Assembly (NCBI GenBank): GCA_001600455.1
Contig: BCKC01000005.1
Coordinates: 2,852,001 to 2,916,000, forward strand
Length of the DNA: 64,000 nt
Origin: Endocalyx cinctus
Taxonomy: Eukaryota; Ascomycota; Sordariomycetes; Amphisphaeriales; Apiosporaceae
Direction of reading: 5' to 3'
A program made the translations under genes and the position numbers. The first letter of the stretch is position 1, and each line of letters begins with the position of its first letter. Below, one piece after another: positions 34,331-46,567 of the stretch. The notes under the pieces were generated by a model. That model was not told where the DNA came from and ran no database searches. It saw only the letters and a program-made list of their open reading frames with translations.

Positions 34331-35188
34331 TCACTCCATCCCCTCCATCTCGTCATCGTTCAAATCGTCCGCCATAAAATCCGCCAAACCACCGCCCGCA
34401 TCACCCTCCTTCGCGGCGTCCTTCCCATCCGCGTTCGTAGCCCCTGGACCACCACTCGTCTCGACGCCATCCATCGCATCATCCGAACCGTCGTCGTCCT
34501 CATCGTCGTCGTCGTCCTCCTCATCCGCGCCCTCTTCCCACCTATCCTTCAGCTGCCAGCCCATCCCGCTCAGCACGAACCGCTCGTTCGGCAACCTCAC
34601 GCCCCACTCGTTCGCGAGCACGCGCGGCAGCGCCACGCGATTCCGCTCGCGCGCGAGTTCTAATAACCAATCCTTGCTCGCGCCGCCCGACCCGTTCCCG
34701 CCGCGAAACTGGTACGCCTGGCGGCTCGCGATCGCGACGGCGACGGCGTTGGCCGAGACGGTCGCGTCCGAATTTCCCGGAGCGGTGGGCACGGCGCCGC
34801 TCGAGGCGCTCGGTCGCGATCCGGCTTGCGACGTGTACGGGTCGGCCGAGAGGTGCAGCGCGTCGTTGAGGATCCCCGACGTGTGCCGGTACGCGAAGTC
34901 GAGCAGGAGTAAGGGGACGCGGCCGTCGAAGGAGGTGACGCCTTGCGAGGTGAGGAGGAGCTCGATGGTGCGGGCGTCGCGGGGTTTGGGGGCTTGGGCT
35001 TGCGTCGTCGTCGGGGATGGCGGGGAATTTTGTTGCTGCTGTTGTTGTTGCTGTTGTGTGTTGGTGACGGTGACGCTGCTTTGCTGCGTGTTGGGGACGG
35101 TGGTGGATGATGTGGTGGTTTGCGTGGGTTGGGAGGGTCCGGCTGAGGAGGAGACCCCGTTTATTTGTGATTGGGATGTTGTGGCCAT
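34331..35188 (-). CDS. TAF9: TFIID/SAGA subunit TAF9 (histone-fold)
   Basis: About 285 aa from the ATG near 35188 ([11 protein letters not shown]). The frame stays open upstream to 35242, but the first codon there is TTG. TAF9 pairs with TAF6 through histone folds in TFIID and SAGA. The core [35 protein letters not shown] and the following [14 protein letters not shown] are the TAFII31 histone fold. [27 protein letters not shown] follows the fold, as in fungal TAF9. The N-terminus is Ser/Thr/Gln-rich, with a run of nine glutamines encoded by CAG/CAA codons. A long acidic stretch follows the fold, and the C-terminus ends [12 protein letters not shown]. The plus-strand open frame over the same interval is its Ser-rich shadow. 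Confidence 0.9.
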   Translation of the reverse strand: MATTSQSQINGVSSSAGPSQPTQTTTSSTTVPNTQQSSVTVTNTQQQQQQQQQNSPPSPTTTQAQAPKPRDARTIELLLTSQGVTSFDGRVPLLLLDFAYRHTSGILNDALHLSADPYTSQAGSRPSASSGAVPTAPGNSDATVSANAVAVAIASRQAYQFRGGNGSGGASKDWLLELARERNRVALPRVLANEWGVRLPNERFVLSGMGWQLKDRWEEGADEEDDDDDEDDDGSDDAMDGVETSGGPGATNADGKDAAKEGDAGGGLADFMADDLNDDEMEGME

Positions 35189-35986
35189 GGTCGCGGTATT
35201 TTTTTTCGCGGATGTTTTAGATGTTAGGTCGGAGAGAACCAAGTAGGTGAATGATTTCCTACGAAAGAATAGGGTGGAAGGAAACCAGTTATTATAGCCG
35301 CGCGCACCTGCGCTTGGGTCTTCAATATGTTGTATATCGTATCGATGGTATCGGTTTAGTCTCTTATTATTTCAGATATTGCTTCGATACTAAATAAGTT
35401 CTTACTCAAATGTAGGTGGGTGTGGATGGGTTAATTGGTGTTGAATAGTAGGTTAAAATAAATATGAAATATAGATGGATAGAGCTTCTACTTGACGAAG
35501 TTACCAAACGCGAAGTTACTTCATGTAAAGTTCCAAGGTTACAACTAAAGGTGGGTCCATTATTTTTTATCTTATCTCGATTTGTCTTATCAAGTTATCA
35601 CTTCTCCTTATCTAAGCTTCTGCTAAAAAAGAATGTGGCTGAAAGTAGTGGCTTTCAGCTCGTTACGCGTTGAATTTGTTTAGCCTCAAATGGAGGGGTA
35701 TGACGAACTTTGCAGAGATATTGGTGGGGTATTTGGCGCGAAGCTATGCGGAAGAAAATATTTTTATGAGTGGAATGATTTCAATGGTGAGTCTACTTGG
35801 TCCCGATCTAGGAGATCGAAGTTATTTAGTGGATATTGATCGTTATATATAGTTCACTTTACCATATATATCTATCTTCTGATTAACTTCCAATTAAAAC
35901 ATTTTTCTAAATTAAATATTTCTTGATTCTTGCTACACATTTATTCATTTTTGTCGAAGAGAAGATACACTCATTAATTGGACGTT
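35189..35986. other. Divergent promoter region, TAF9 / histidine gene
   Basis: About 0.8 kb between the minus-strand TAF9 start and the plus-strand histidine gene start. It is AT-rich and no gene is supported. Two core genes share this upstream region. Confidence 0.6.
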
Positions 35987-38622
35987 ATGGAGTCAACACT
36001 TCCCCTTCCCTTTGTTGTCTCCGTTGATGGACCTCCCGATCTAGGTTCTAGTGTTGGCATAGGCTTTGCTGTGTCTTCATGTCTCGGTTGTTTCTTCCTA
36101 AAAGCCGACTCTAACAATTTGGAAACACTTCAGAAATTTCTAAAAGGCCATAGCTCCAGATTTCAAACGTTCATTGATGGAACCGATATCAACTCTTATG
36201 ACGATATTGCTTCTTTACTAGATGTCGGCGCTGCAAAAGTTTTCGTGCCGTCTGAAAGGTTGCCTGAATTCTCCGAGTTTGGTGCTCGAGTAGCTCCAGC
36301 CATTACGAAATTGGAACAACTATCCGTCGCTACTGAATCCGGCTTATTGATCAAAGATTTTGACCAGAGGACTTGCGATGTTGCTAAATTTTTGGAAACT
36401 ACTAAAGCGACTAAACTTCCGCCGCTGTACATCAGCCCTATCTCAGAGACGGTATTTGGGCATTTTGTGGATATCTGCTCCCAGATGTCGGCCATTCCCG
36501 TAATACCTTCCACCAAGTTGACCATCAAGAAAGACGAGACGGATAAGCTCTACGTTCCTAAGCTTATCTCTAGTTCATGGACATCAGACAGACAAGACAA
36601 GCTAGTTCCCACAGTTGTATGCGATGAGAGAGGAACGGCGCTTGGTTTGGTTTACAGTAGCGAGGAAAGTGTCGCCGAGTCCTTACGAACTCAAACTGGT
36701 GTTTATCAAAGTCGGAAACGGGGCCTATGGTATAAAGGGGCTACTTCTGGGGACACCCAGGAGCTAGTAAGAATTTCTTTGGACTGCGATAACGATGCGT
36801 TGAAATTCGTTGTTCGACAAAAGGGCCGGTTCTGTCACTTACCACAGTCTGGATGTTTTGGCGATCTGAAGGGCATCTCCAAGCTTGAACACACACTAGT
36901 TTCAAGAAAAGATTCCGCACCTGAAGGTTCCTACACAAAACGACTTTTCTCAGACGCGAAACTCCTCCGGGCAAAGATAATGGAGGAAGCCGAGGAGCTA
37001 TGTAATGCTCAGACCCCGGAAGAGGTTGCCTTTGAGGCCGCCGATTTGATATACTTCGCTCTCACCAAAGCTGTGGGTGCTGGTGTTAGTCTATCGGACA
37101 TAGAAAGGAATTTAGATGCGAAGAGCTTAAAGGTCAAGCGACGACCAGGGAATGCTAAAGGTCAGTGGGCTGAGAAAGAAGGTCTCACAAACGGCACCCC
37201 CAAAAAAGAAGAGCCCCCGAAACCTACACCCGAAAAGGATGAGAAGATTGTCATGAAGCGTGTTGATGCGAGCAAAGTAAGTTCTGCCGAGGTTGAGGAG
37301 GCGTTGAGGCGACCATCTCAAAAATCAGCCGACGCCATCATGGGCATAGTCACACCGATTATCAACGACGTACGCCAAAACGGTGATAAGGCCCTACTTT
37401 CCTACACGCACAAGTTCGAGAAGGCGACCTCATTGACATCACCAGTCCTGAAAGCTCCCTTCCCTCAGGCGCTCATGGATATACCCCCTGAAACTATCAA
37501 AGCAATCGATGTGTCGTATGAAAACATTCGGAAATTTCACGCTGCGCAGAATGAGTCAAAGCCCCTTAAGGTTGAAACTATGCCAGGTGTCGTGTGCAGT
37601 AGGTTTCAAAGACCGATTGAACGAGTGGGATTATATGTCCCGGGTGGCACGGCTGTTCTGCCTAGTACCGCCCTCATGTTGGGTGTGCCAGCCATGGTGG
37701 CCGGATGCAAGAAAATCGTTCTCGCATCACCTCCACGTTCCGATGGCAGCATCACTCCTGAAATTGTCTACGTCGCGCACAAGATTGGGGCTGAAAGCAT
37801 CGTCCTAGCCGGCGGCGCACAGGCGGTTGCCGCGATGGCCTATGGTACCGAAAGCGTAAGCAAAGTTGACAAGATTCTCGGACCAGGTAACCAATTCGTC
37901 ACTGCTGGCAAGATGTATGTCAGCAACGACACCAATGCCGGCGTAAGTATCGACATGCCGGCTGGTCCGTCTGAGGTTCTTGTGATCGCCGACGGAGATG
38001 CGAACCCTGCATTCGTCGCGTCCGACCTTCTATCACAAGCCGAGCATGGTGTTGATAGCCAAGTTATTCTCATCGCCATTGATCTTACCGAGCAGCAGCT
38101 TCAAGCAATTGAGGACGAACTTCATAAGCAGGCTATGGCTCTCCCGAGAGTTGATATAGTTAAGGGTTCGATTGCTCACTCTGTCACGGTCATGGTTAAG
38201 GATATCGAAGAGGCTATGAGGGTCAGCAACGAATATGCCCCGGAGCACCTGATCCTACAACTTAAGAATGCCGAAGAAGTTGTTGAGAAAGTCATGAACG
38301 CAGGAAGCGTGTTTATCGGACAATGGACACCAGAAAGTGTTGGAGATTATTCTGCTGGTGTGAACCACTCTCTTCGTACGTTTTTACCTGCGATCCCCTA
38401 CCATTTAACCTGAAAAAAAGCTAACATGTCGCAGCCACGTATGGATACGCTAAGCAGTACTCGGGTGTGAACCTTGGTTCTTTCGTCAAACATATTACGA
38501 GCTCAAACTTGACGGCGGAGGGTTTGAAAAATGTTGGAGACGCGGTTATGCAGTTGGCGAAGGTAGAGGAACTAGAAGCTCATAGGAGAGCTGTCAGTAT
38601 TAGGTTGAGTACTTTGGAGTAA
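35987..38622 (+). CDS. HIS4: Trifunctional histidine biosynthesis enzyme (HisI-HisE-HisD)
   Basis: Exons 35987-38375 and 38435-38622 join to 2577 nt, 858 aa. The fused enzyme catalyses the phosphoribosyl-ATP pyrophosphohydrolase, phosphoribosyl-AMP cyclohydrolase and histidinol dehydrogenase steps. The cyclohydrolase part is marked by SRKRGLWYKGATSG and by the Cys-containing SLDCDNDALKF and FCHLPQSGCF. The HisE part contains KLLRAKIMEEAEELCNA. The histidinol dehydrogenase half follows (RPIERVGLYVPGGTAVLPST, LAGGAQAVAAMAYGT, DMPAGPSEVLVIAD, LLSQAEHG, YAPEHL). Splicing restores NHSLPTYGYAKQYSG and the end of HisD. The upstream in-frame codon at 35978 is TTG; the ATG at 35987 (MESTLPLPF) matches the remembered Neurospora his-3 start. 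The 59-nt intron has a GCTAAC branch. Confidence 0.96.
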
Positions 38623-39744
38623 TGACTCTAAATGATGTAAATAAGATAAAGAATTTAGGAAAGTAATGTCTGGGCTTAAAAGTTTGTTGACTAAATAATG
38701 ATCTTTCGTACTAGAACCCATTTCATAAATGTACAACTATACATTATCGCCTGGGCTCGAGTCATGGATGGATGTAGTTGATAACTCTTTGAGGTATCAT
38801 TAAGGAGCTGTGAATACCGGTATGTTGAGCCTCGCGATCTGCATGTTGGATGCGCGATATTGTTCTGAACATTTTGGTCCTCGTCGGGAATATTATCACC
38901 CACAAAGGAGAATAGCAAGCATGAATTTGACGCGCCCATAGCTGGCCCCGCATATCATTTTCGCAGTCTGCATGCTTCCTGGTAGCACTAGGCGAGTTGT
39001 ATTTCCGACTGTTACCTGACTGCCTGTACCTGGCGTTGAACCGAGAAGACCGTAACCATGTTCTATGTATAGATTCGCGATCACCGTAGTATTTCTCTAT
39101 ACCCCCTAAACAGACAAATCCGTTCAGCCGCTTGAGGGATCTCGTGTTACTTTTCGCCGATCTTTCGTCACCATTTTGCGTGCTGAGTGGTGATATGAAG
39201 CGGGCGCCATCCGCACTCCGCCCGTGGTAACGTACAGGCCCAGGAGCCAGATGTTGCTCCCCTCGGCGAATTACGGTTTCGGCAATAAATGAACATGAAG
39301 AAAATGTTTTCTTTGGAGTCTTCTGGCTAACACGCGATTTTCTTAGCCACGTTATCCAAGTGTTCCAATTTGGGTAAATTGCTGGGTAATCTCGACATCT
39401 CACTGGTAACGCATGATGATTGGACGACAACTAAACATGGAATACCAAACTAACTCAAATGGGTCACGTAACGATATAACGTCCTCCGGAAAGAAAATGA
39501 AAAGGCCAGCCGTGTCTTGTGGTCGGCATTTACGAACGATCGATTCAAGACGATGGAATCGATCGCATGGAGTGACTTTGAGTGAGATAAAACCGGGAAG
39601 AGCGCCTACGGTCTCCCCCTCAGAGACTTTCCTCTCCGCTCAGGCAAGCTACACAGCTCTTTTTCGTAGGAGCAAGCAGACCGTCATTCTCTCAGAGAAG
39701 CCTTTCTTTTAGTACACTTTCTTTCATCATAATAATAAGGAAAC
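38623..39744. other. Intergenic, unresolved open frames
   Basis: A 222-codon open stretch on the minus strand (38762-39430) begins with TTG and reads as Arg/Ser-rich, low-quality protein. An overlapping frame (38896-39084) looks somewhat better (HGYGLLGSTPGTGSQVTVGN) and has GGTAAC- and GGTACA-type possible donors, but I could not build a gene. The rest is the 3' side of the histidine gene and the promoter of the DUF1996 gene. Confidence 0.45.
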
Positions 39745-40923
39745 ATGCTTTGGAGAACTCTCTCGCTTCTCGCGGCGGCGGTAGCGCCCAGCGCCAATGC
39801 GGCCGCTACCCTGCGCTTTTCGTGCTCCCAACTCGTTGTCGAGCGACTTGACCCGTGAGTAACTATTATCAATTCCTGAAAGCTAGTCAAGCTATGATTG
39901 AATCGACTAATATTAACATGAATTTCTAGTCTTGTCAACCCTGGCTCCAACCCGTCGCCGCATCTGCACCAAGTTGTCGGAGGAAACGCATTCAACGCCT
40001 CCATGGACCCCAGCAGCCACGACATCCCCACCACGGCAACTTGCACTTCTTGCACGCCTACCGAGGATTTCTCCAACTACTGGACTGCAGTTCTCTTCTT
40101 CCGGTACGTTTTCTCGCCTTCTCTTCTCTTCGGGACGATCCTTGACTTCGTGATCTTTACTTTGCTAACTTTTTCATTTTCATTATTGGTTTACAGTGCC
40201 CGAAACGGTACCTTCCACCGCGTCAACACGTTCGGTAACGAGCTCGGCTACTCCGGCGCGACCGGAGGCCAGACGGTATACTACCTCTCGTCGGGCCAAG
40301 TAACGGCCTTCAAGCCCGGATTCCGCATGACCGTGGGCGACCCCAGCTTCCGGACCGCGCAGGAGCTGAACGCGAAGTACAAGTACATGGACTTCACCTG
40401 TCTCCAGACGTCGATGACGCGCGGCGGGCAGACGCTCAACTTCCCCACCAAGGCCTGCCCGGCCGGGATCATGGTGAGCATCCGGTTCCCGACCTGCTGG
40501 GACGGCAAGAACGTCGACACGCCGGACCACCAGAGCCACGTGGCGTACCCGAACGGGTTCGCCTGCCCGGCGTCGCACCCGGTGACCGTGCCCCAAGTCT
40601 TTTACGAGACGTACTGGGACACGCGGCCGTTCAACGACCCGTCCATCTGGCCCGAGGACGGATCCCAGCCCTTCGTCTGGTCCTTCGGCGACGCGACCGG
40701 GTACGGTATCCACGGCGATTACGTGTTCGGCTGGCAGGGCGACGCCCTGCAGAGGGCGATGGATACCAACTGCAACAGCGACCTCTTCTCCAACAACATC
40801 AACTGCGCCACTCTCAAGACTCAGAGCTTGGCTCAGGCTAACCAGTGCGTCAAGTCGAAGACCGTCACGGAGAACCTCGACGGCTGGTTGGATGAGCTAC
40901 CCGGTGGTATGGTTGTTATGTAA
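39745..40923 (+). CDS. Secreted DUF1996 family protein
   Basis: Exons 39745-39854, 39930-40103 and 40197-40923 join to 1011 nt, 336 aa. A signal peptide is clear (MLWRTLSLLAAAVAPSANA), followed by LRFSCSQLVVERLDPLVNPGSNPSPHLHQVVGGNAF, the typical DUF1996 opening with its HLHQVVGG motif. Later family blocks are also present: FPTCWDGKNVDTPDHQSH, CPASHPVTVPQVFYE and GYGIHGDYVFGW. Cysteines are numerous and probably paired. DUF1996 proteins are secreted fungal proteins, sometimes with WSC domains (not present here); their biochemical role is not established. Coding sequence is markedly more GC-rich at third positions than the surrounding spacers, which suggests strong expression. Confidence 0.9.
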
Positions 40924-41293
40924 AGTAAGAAATAAGGAGTCGAGTTATGCTTCATAGACTGAGAGAGAATATGAGTTCGGAGTTCGCGTCAAGCATTTTA
41001 ATTTCTTGAAAATGACCCGCTTTTATCAAGCTAAATTATTCGATGACTAATCTAATGATTGATCACCTCGGAACCTTGAGATATCCACGGATCTAGTTTA
41101 GTAGTCATCTTCTTTCTAAATTAAATCAATCCCATATCGATCTTCCTGTGATTTAGGTGATAACGTGGAGTGCTCGAAGATTTTATACGGGCTGCTGTGA
41201 ATTATCTTATGAATTGCATGTTTTTCGTTTTTTACATTAAGCCTGGATGATCGGGAGCGGCTCGGAAGTCTTCGCCAATGATTCACGATAAGT
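40924..41293. other. Intergenic, promoter of the Zn2Cys6 gene
   Basis: Short AT-rich spacer. GAGCGGCTCGGAAG near 41256-41269 shares CTCGGAAG with the inverted repeat at 46907. No gene is present. Confidence 0.5.
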
Positions 41294-43846
41294 ATGGATC
41301 AAGGCGATAGTCATCCGCCGAAGAGGCTACGCGCTGGAGAGCGGACGATGCTAGCTTGCATAAACTGTAAGCAGCGGAAACTGAAGGTTTTTCATCCCGT
41401 TATCTTCTTCATCTGATGATCTTCAATATTACGCAACCGACTAATCAGTATTTAGTGTGACGCCCAAACTCCGAAATGTGGGAATTGCGTCAAGACTGGG
41501 CGAGGTACTTAGCAAGTGACTCTCTATAACCTGTCAATTCAAGTAGAGTCTCAACTTATTCATGATTATAATCTAATTCCTCGATGCCTCGATGCAGATT
41601 GTCTAGTGGAGGATCCAGCCACAGGTCTGCATCGTCCTCGAGATTACATTCGCTCCCTTGAGGCCCGCGTGGCCTATCTAGAGAAATTACTCCATGATGT
41701 TCGCCCCGAGGTGGCAAACGACCACTTTGGAGCTTTTATTCAAACCGAGGCGGAACCAAGCCCATCGGCAACCACATCGCTGCATGCGCCGCCGATTACC
41801 CCGCACTCAGGGGCCATCTATCAAGAACCCGTCATGGACACTGGCGGGCTAGGTACCGACGCTCTTAGCGACGAGGTAGCGCTATTATGCTTGAGCGCCG
41901 CCGGTCGCGAGCCCCAATACTTCGGCCCTTCGTCAGCTGTTTCGTTTTCCCGCATCGCGAGTACCGCTATGCGACTGCCCAGGCGTCGTCGGGGGAGCGG
42001 CTCCCAACAGAGCACCATCAGCGAGACAAGGAGGACTCGTAGGAGAGGGTCGAATGCGATCAAGCTTCCCGCGCCGGATAAAATATCCCTCTTGTCGCAG
42101 GCATATTTCAGCAATATACATCCTCAATATCCATTCCTTCATCGACTGACCGTACGGCAGATGGAGCAGGAATGCCTGGACGCTGACCTAAAGGGAGACC
42201 TTACGGCAGCGTCAGACGCGTCGCTATTTTTCATTTTCATGGTGAGAGTTTATCTATATTTTTATATAGATTCCCTGGTCTAAAATTATCTGGATAGGTA
42301 TATGCAATTGGATCACTAGCTTTGGGCCCAGGCGAGGCAGATGTTGCGGAGGTGAGTTTCATTTTAGTCATGGCTATGAGACGTCCGCTGAGTGTGTTTA
42401 GAGGTACTACGCCATGGCGCTTGATTATATTAGCCCACTACTGGAGCTTGATAATCTTCAATCCATCCAGGCTATCCTATGCTGCGCGGTATACTCTATT
42501 CGATCGCCTGTCGGCGTAAGCCTTTGGTATGTCATTATTACTTCCACTCCCGGCATAGCTTCCCCTGACATCCGATGCTTTTCGCAGGAAAATATCCGGC
42601 ATGGCCATTAGACATTGCGTAGAACTAGGTTATCATCGAAGCGCAGAAAAGTACAGGTTTTCGGCAGATACGTTAACAAAAGAGATGTCTAAACGATGTT
42701 TCTGGGTTGCGTACGATATCGATCGGGTTGCATCCTTTATTTTAGGGCGTCCTGTCGGGATATCTGATAGTGCGGTTGACGTCGAGGTGAGATAATCTTC
42801 CAACTCTCATATTACTGAGAGGCCATCCAAGCTTTAAAATGCTGAAGGAAAAATAGCTGCCTTCGGATATCGACGACGAAAATATTACGCCTGACGGTTT
42901 CCGGTGTAGCCCTCGATTGAACCCCGATGATCCTCCAACTATGATGACTGGGGCCCTCCATGTTATTAAACTTCGCAAGCTCTGGTCCAAGTTCAGCGAC
43001 AAATTCTACTCCAGCGTATCCACGTCTGATGCAGACGGAATAGATCAAAGCAGCGTCTCAGTCGAATCACTTCGACACGAGCTGGAAGAATGGCGCGCTA
43101 CGATACCCGAGACATTGGACTATTCGTCATCTCATCCTCTCTCTGTTTTCTCCTCAAGAAACTGGTTTCAACTTGCTTACGACTATTCCATACTTCTATT
43201 ATACCGACACTATATCGCGAACAAGCCTAACATGAATCAGGATCTCTATTATCAGGGAGATGGAAATAAAAGTGCCAGAGAGCGAGCGTTTGAAGTATCA
43301 GCCACCCATGCGAGGAATATATGCTTGATTTATCGCCGCATATATCAAGCTCAGGGCTCGCACGTTCAGTTTACGTGGGGCAGCTTGCATATCCTCTTCC
43401 TCGCTGGGTTAACCTACCTCTATTGCATGTGGCAATCGCCCTCTTTAAGACAATCGACGAAACAGGCTACTGTTATGGGAACTTGCATGGCGTGCACAAC
43501 AGTTTTGGTCATTATTTCCGACCGTTGGGATCAAGCCAGCTCATACCGAGATATATTTGAGACCCTGTCAGAAAGAACGATAAATATGATGTATGACAAC
43601 CATGACGACTCCGAAGGCGCTAACATGAATCATCAACTACCTTACAGTACACCTACCTCGTCATACCCATTGTATGCTGATATAACCAATAATCCGAGCA
43701 TGGAGGGAAACGGCGAAGCGGAACCACTGGCATCTAATGGTTTTGTTCCGTTACAGGACTGGGCTGCAGGTCTAGATTACATGCCTATTCCCGGAGATTC
43801 TCAATGGCTGGCGCGGGAGCTCATCCAAGGCATCGGAGAGGGATGA
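41294..43846 (+). CDS. Zn2Cys6 transcription factor with fungal-specific TF domain
   Basis: Exons 41294-41386, 41456-41504, 41598-42241, 42298-42351, 42402-42526, 42588-42786 and 42857-43846 join to 2154 nt, 717 aa. The first three exons assemble a complete binuclear zinc cluster: Cys22, 25, 32, 39, 42 and 49 (CINCKQRKLKC, CGNC, then C). A coiled-coil-like linker follows (YIRSLEARVAYLEKLLHDV). The fungal transcription factor middle homology region runs through YFSNIHPQYPFLHR, LDNLQSIQAILCCAVYS, MAIRHCVELGYHR and RCFWVAYDIDRVASFILGRPVGISD. It should be a nuclear DNA-binding regulator recognising CGG triplets. It sits immediately upstream of the aldolase, racemase, dehydrogenase and transporter genes and is their likely regulator, by position only. 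Confidence 0.92.
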
Positions 43847-44528
43847 ACGAGCTCGTTATAATGTTTTCTCCTAGGTCGTCCCATCACTCATGGTTTTTCT
43901 GTTGGAGGCGACGATCAATGTTGTCGGTGTATAACATCTAATTAGTTTGAGGTTGGTATTTAGCGGCACTTCACTAGATTTTTTTTTTTTTTTTTGAAAG
44001 CAGACCTAGCATGGGATATACTTCTCCAAATGTGTACTGTCTCATAACATACTCGCTTTTACACCTGGTTGAATTCATCAACATGGTATCTGCATAATAT
44101 ACTTGTCCATGAACCTATCATAATCATTCCTTATACGATCGCTAGTCTCGGCTTCTCCCTTTTGCCCCAGTCTATGCAGAGTCAGGTGTCTTTATGGAGC
44201 CACAAATAAAACCCCACCTAATAGCTTGGTCCAGAGTGGAGGTTCCGGTGGGAATCGCCGAACCTACTAGTCTGTATCCTGGCTAGAACCCACTGAAGAG
44301 CGCTGTCGGCTCCGTCCCAAAGAAGGATATTTGAGGTGAGTGGCGACTACGGAGAATGACTTAGAGCCTCAAAAAAAAAAAAATAAGCCCGAAGTGGATT
44401 GAATGACTGACGGACGCTCATCATCTCGCAAGTTGAATATCAACCGTAATTATACCAAGCATATCTGTTCTTAGAAGTATAGATAATACATTATAATATC
44501 TTTTTTTTCCTCTCGTACACCCCGCGGC
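43847..44528. other. Intergenic, promoter of the aldolase gene
   Basis: A T-run lies at 43979-43995 and an A-run near 44370-44382. A CGG-N9-CCG element lies at 44246-44260, and a CGG-N2-CCG (CGGCTCCG) follows near 44308-44315. No gene is seen. Confidence 0.55.
44246..44260. promoter_or_regulatory. CGG-N9-CCG inverted triplets, candidate zinc-cluster site
   Basis: CGGTGGGAATCGCCG lies about 270 nt upstream of the aldolase ATG and downstream of the Zn2Cys6 gene. Inverted CGG triplets are the classic target shape of zinc-cluster dimers. Such triplets are common by chance, so this is only a candidate. Confidence 0.35.
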
Positions 44529-45528
44529 ATGTCACCATCACTGTCCGAACCAGCATCTGCTGGGGCGACCGCCGCTAACGGCGCCTCATCTAACTTATCC
44601 GAAAAGCAGGCTCGTGAGGTGAAGCGGATTCATCACATACCTCGTCCAGAGAGCCTCGAAGACCAGCGACGATGGCAGCTCGAACAAATGGCTGCTGCTT
44701 TTCGCATATTCGCCAAGTTAGGTTTCTCCGACGGAAGCAGCGGACATATCAGTCTTAGAGGTGCGGTTTCTTATTTGGCGATTTTATGTTCCCATAATAT
44801 TGCATATTTCACGTTTTCATATGAATTATCCAGTTATCCCAAAGTACTAATGAAATTATTGAAATATAGACCCAGTAGAGCCTTCAACGTTCTGGATTAA
44901 CCCTTACGGAGTCCACTTCGGCGTGTTGACGGTCTCGGACATGGTCCGCGTCGACCGAGAGGGAAACCGGGTCGGCGGGGCCGATAAAGGCATCAACAAA
45001 GCCGGGTTCATCATCCACAGCGCCATCCACGAGGCGCGGCCGGACATAAACGCCGCCTGCCACACGCACAGCCCGTACGGCCGGGCCTGGAGCACCTTCG
45101 GTCGCACGATCGACATGCTGAACCAGGACAGCTGCATGTTCTACGAGGATCTGTCCGTGTACGGGTCCTTCGGCGGCGTCGTCTTCGCGCCCGAGGAAGG
45201 TCGCAGGATCGCCGACGCGATGGGACCGAGAAACAAGAACGTCATCCTCCAGAATCACGGCCTTCTCACGGGCGGCGGCACGGTGGCGGAGGCGGCCGCG
45301 TTTTTCATCGCGCTCGAGAGGGCGTGTCAGACGCAGTTGCTGGTCGAATCGTCGCTCATCCCGGGGAGTATCGGGGGATCGGTTACGGGCCTGAAGAAGA
45401 CGCTGGTTTCCGACGAGGAGGCTAAATATACGAAGGCGGGTACTGGAACGCCGGAGGTCATGTACATGCAGTTCGTGCCTGAGTATCAGATGGTGCTGAA
45501 GGAGTCGAAAGGTGATTTCTTGGTTTAA
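44529..45528 (+). CDS. Class II aldolase / adducin-domain protein
   Basis: Exons 44529-44760 and 44870-45528 join to 891 nt, 296 aa. It belongs to the class II aldolase/adducin N-terminal family (fuculose-phosphate aldolase fold), a group often annotated in fungi as mug14-like. The metal-site histidines are visible as His142 and His144 in ACHTHSPYG and His207 in LQNHGLL. GFSDGSSGHISLRDP near residue 65 is the phosphate/glycine loop typical of the fold, and FWINPYGVHFG follows. Family members perform retro-aldol cleavage, decarboxylation or epimerisation of sugar phosphates or oxo-acids with zinc or manganese. Full metal ligands suggest an active enzyme. Third positions are very GC-rich in exon 2. 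Substrate unknown; the neighbouring hydroxyacid enzymes favour a sugar acid or oxo-acid. Confidence 0.9.
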
Positions 45529-45714
45529 TTAGTTTCATAGGCAGAACACGAGATATAATTAAATAACGCTAAATAAATGATCATGTGTAAAGTCTCTTTC
45601 TTGGCTCAAATTCCCATTATTAGGGGTTTATTATAACCGAATCTGCCGTCCAGTCTACTTACTCCCAACAGGGGAAAAGATAATTTAAATACAATGTTTT
45701 CCTACGATATAAAA

Positions 45715-46567
45715 TCAGGTCCGCGTCTCCGCCGTATCCTCTAATACCGGACCCCACCTAGCCTGCCTCCTAGATACCAAGCCGGAGTAAAACCAGCAGC
45801 CCATAGTATGCACGTCATAAACCGGCAATCCGCCGACCGCTTTCTGGATGTCCTCGGCGAAAGGCGGCATCTGCGTGCATTCAAGACAAAATGCCTTTAC
45901 GTCGTCGTGGTCCGCGACCAGCTTCCTGGCCACTTCCACGAGCTCCGCGCAAATCTCGTCGTACACGTACACCTCACCGTCGCGGATGTGGCGTCTCAGA
46001 GGTCCGTCGGCGCCGGCGCCTCGGATTCGACACCGCGACGCCGGAATCCCGAGCTTTTCCAGGTGCGTAGGTCCCAACCGGGCGTCGTCGTAGGTGAGTA
46101 TCCCGATGGTGGCGGTCGGGGGTAGTAGGGTTAGGATGAACGGGATTTGTACGAGTGCTGAAGTGGCTACGGGGATGGGGAGACGGGCGGCTAGTCTTTT
46201 TTATTTTACGGAAGTTAGTCTTGGCGTAAATTAAGATTGATAGTTAATAGCAAAAGAAAAATTTCATTTACTCTTGCTGAGCCATAGCCAGAAACCCACA
46301 GCTTGTGATAATACCAACGGCGCCACGATTGGCAAGCCGAATTCCGGCGTCGACGAAGCGGTTGATAAAATCATCGTCGTACGGTTTGGAGGAGACGACT
46401 ACCGCCTCAGACGTCCCGTCCGCTTTCTCTCGTATCAAGGGAAACGGCCACGTCTGAGAGTTGAACGGGTCACCGGGCGGCCGGTGGAGTATTATGTCTA
46501 AGGAGATGAAGCCGAGGGGTGGAAGTGGGGAGGGGGCATCGTGTCCTTGAAAGTCGGGAGTGCTCAT
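45715..46567 (-). CDS. Asp/Glu/hydantoin racemase-like protein
   Basis: Exons 46567-46272 and 46195-45715 join to 777 nt, 258 aa. The ATG at 46567 (MSTPDFQG) is chosen because the upstream open codon at 46621 is TTG. The family catalyses cofactor-independent racemisation, isomerisation or decarboxylation with two cysteines. Both are present: Cys90 in ITSCGFLA and Cys205 in LECTQMPPF. PPLGFISLDIILHRPPGDPFN at the start and ATIGILTYDDARLG in the middle fit the maleate-isomerase/hydantoin-racemase superfamily. The 76-nt intron (GTAAAT...CTAAC...AAAAG) restores AQQELAARLPIPVATSAL. It is divergently transcribed from the 2-hydroxyacid dehydrogenase across about 0.7 kb and converges on the aldolase. 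Substrate unknown; a dicarboxylate or hydroxyacid is a reasonable guess. Confidence 0.85.

Noticed and set aside
34290..35246. 318-codon plus-strand Ser-rich frame
   Set aside because: It is the reverse shadow of TAF9; the Ser runs come from the acidic and Gln codons on the minus strand.
35978..35986. Upstream start of the histidine enzyme at 35978
   Set aside because: The codon is TTG; the first ATG is at 35987 and gives the expected N-terminus.
38762..39430. 222-codon minus-strand frame
   Set aside because: It begins with TTG, has poor composition and no recognisable domain; an overlapping short frame looks better but could not be built into a gene.
40183..40713. 176-codon minus-strand frame over the DUF1996 gene
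   Set aside because: Arg/Val/Gly-rich antisense of a GC-rich coding exon.
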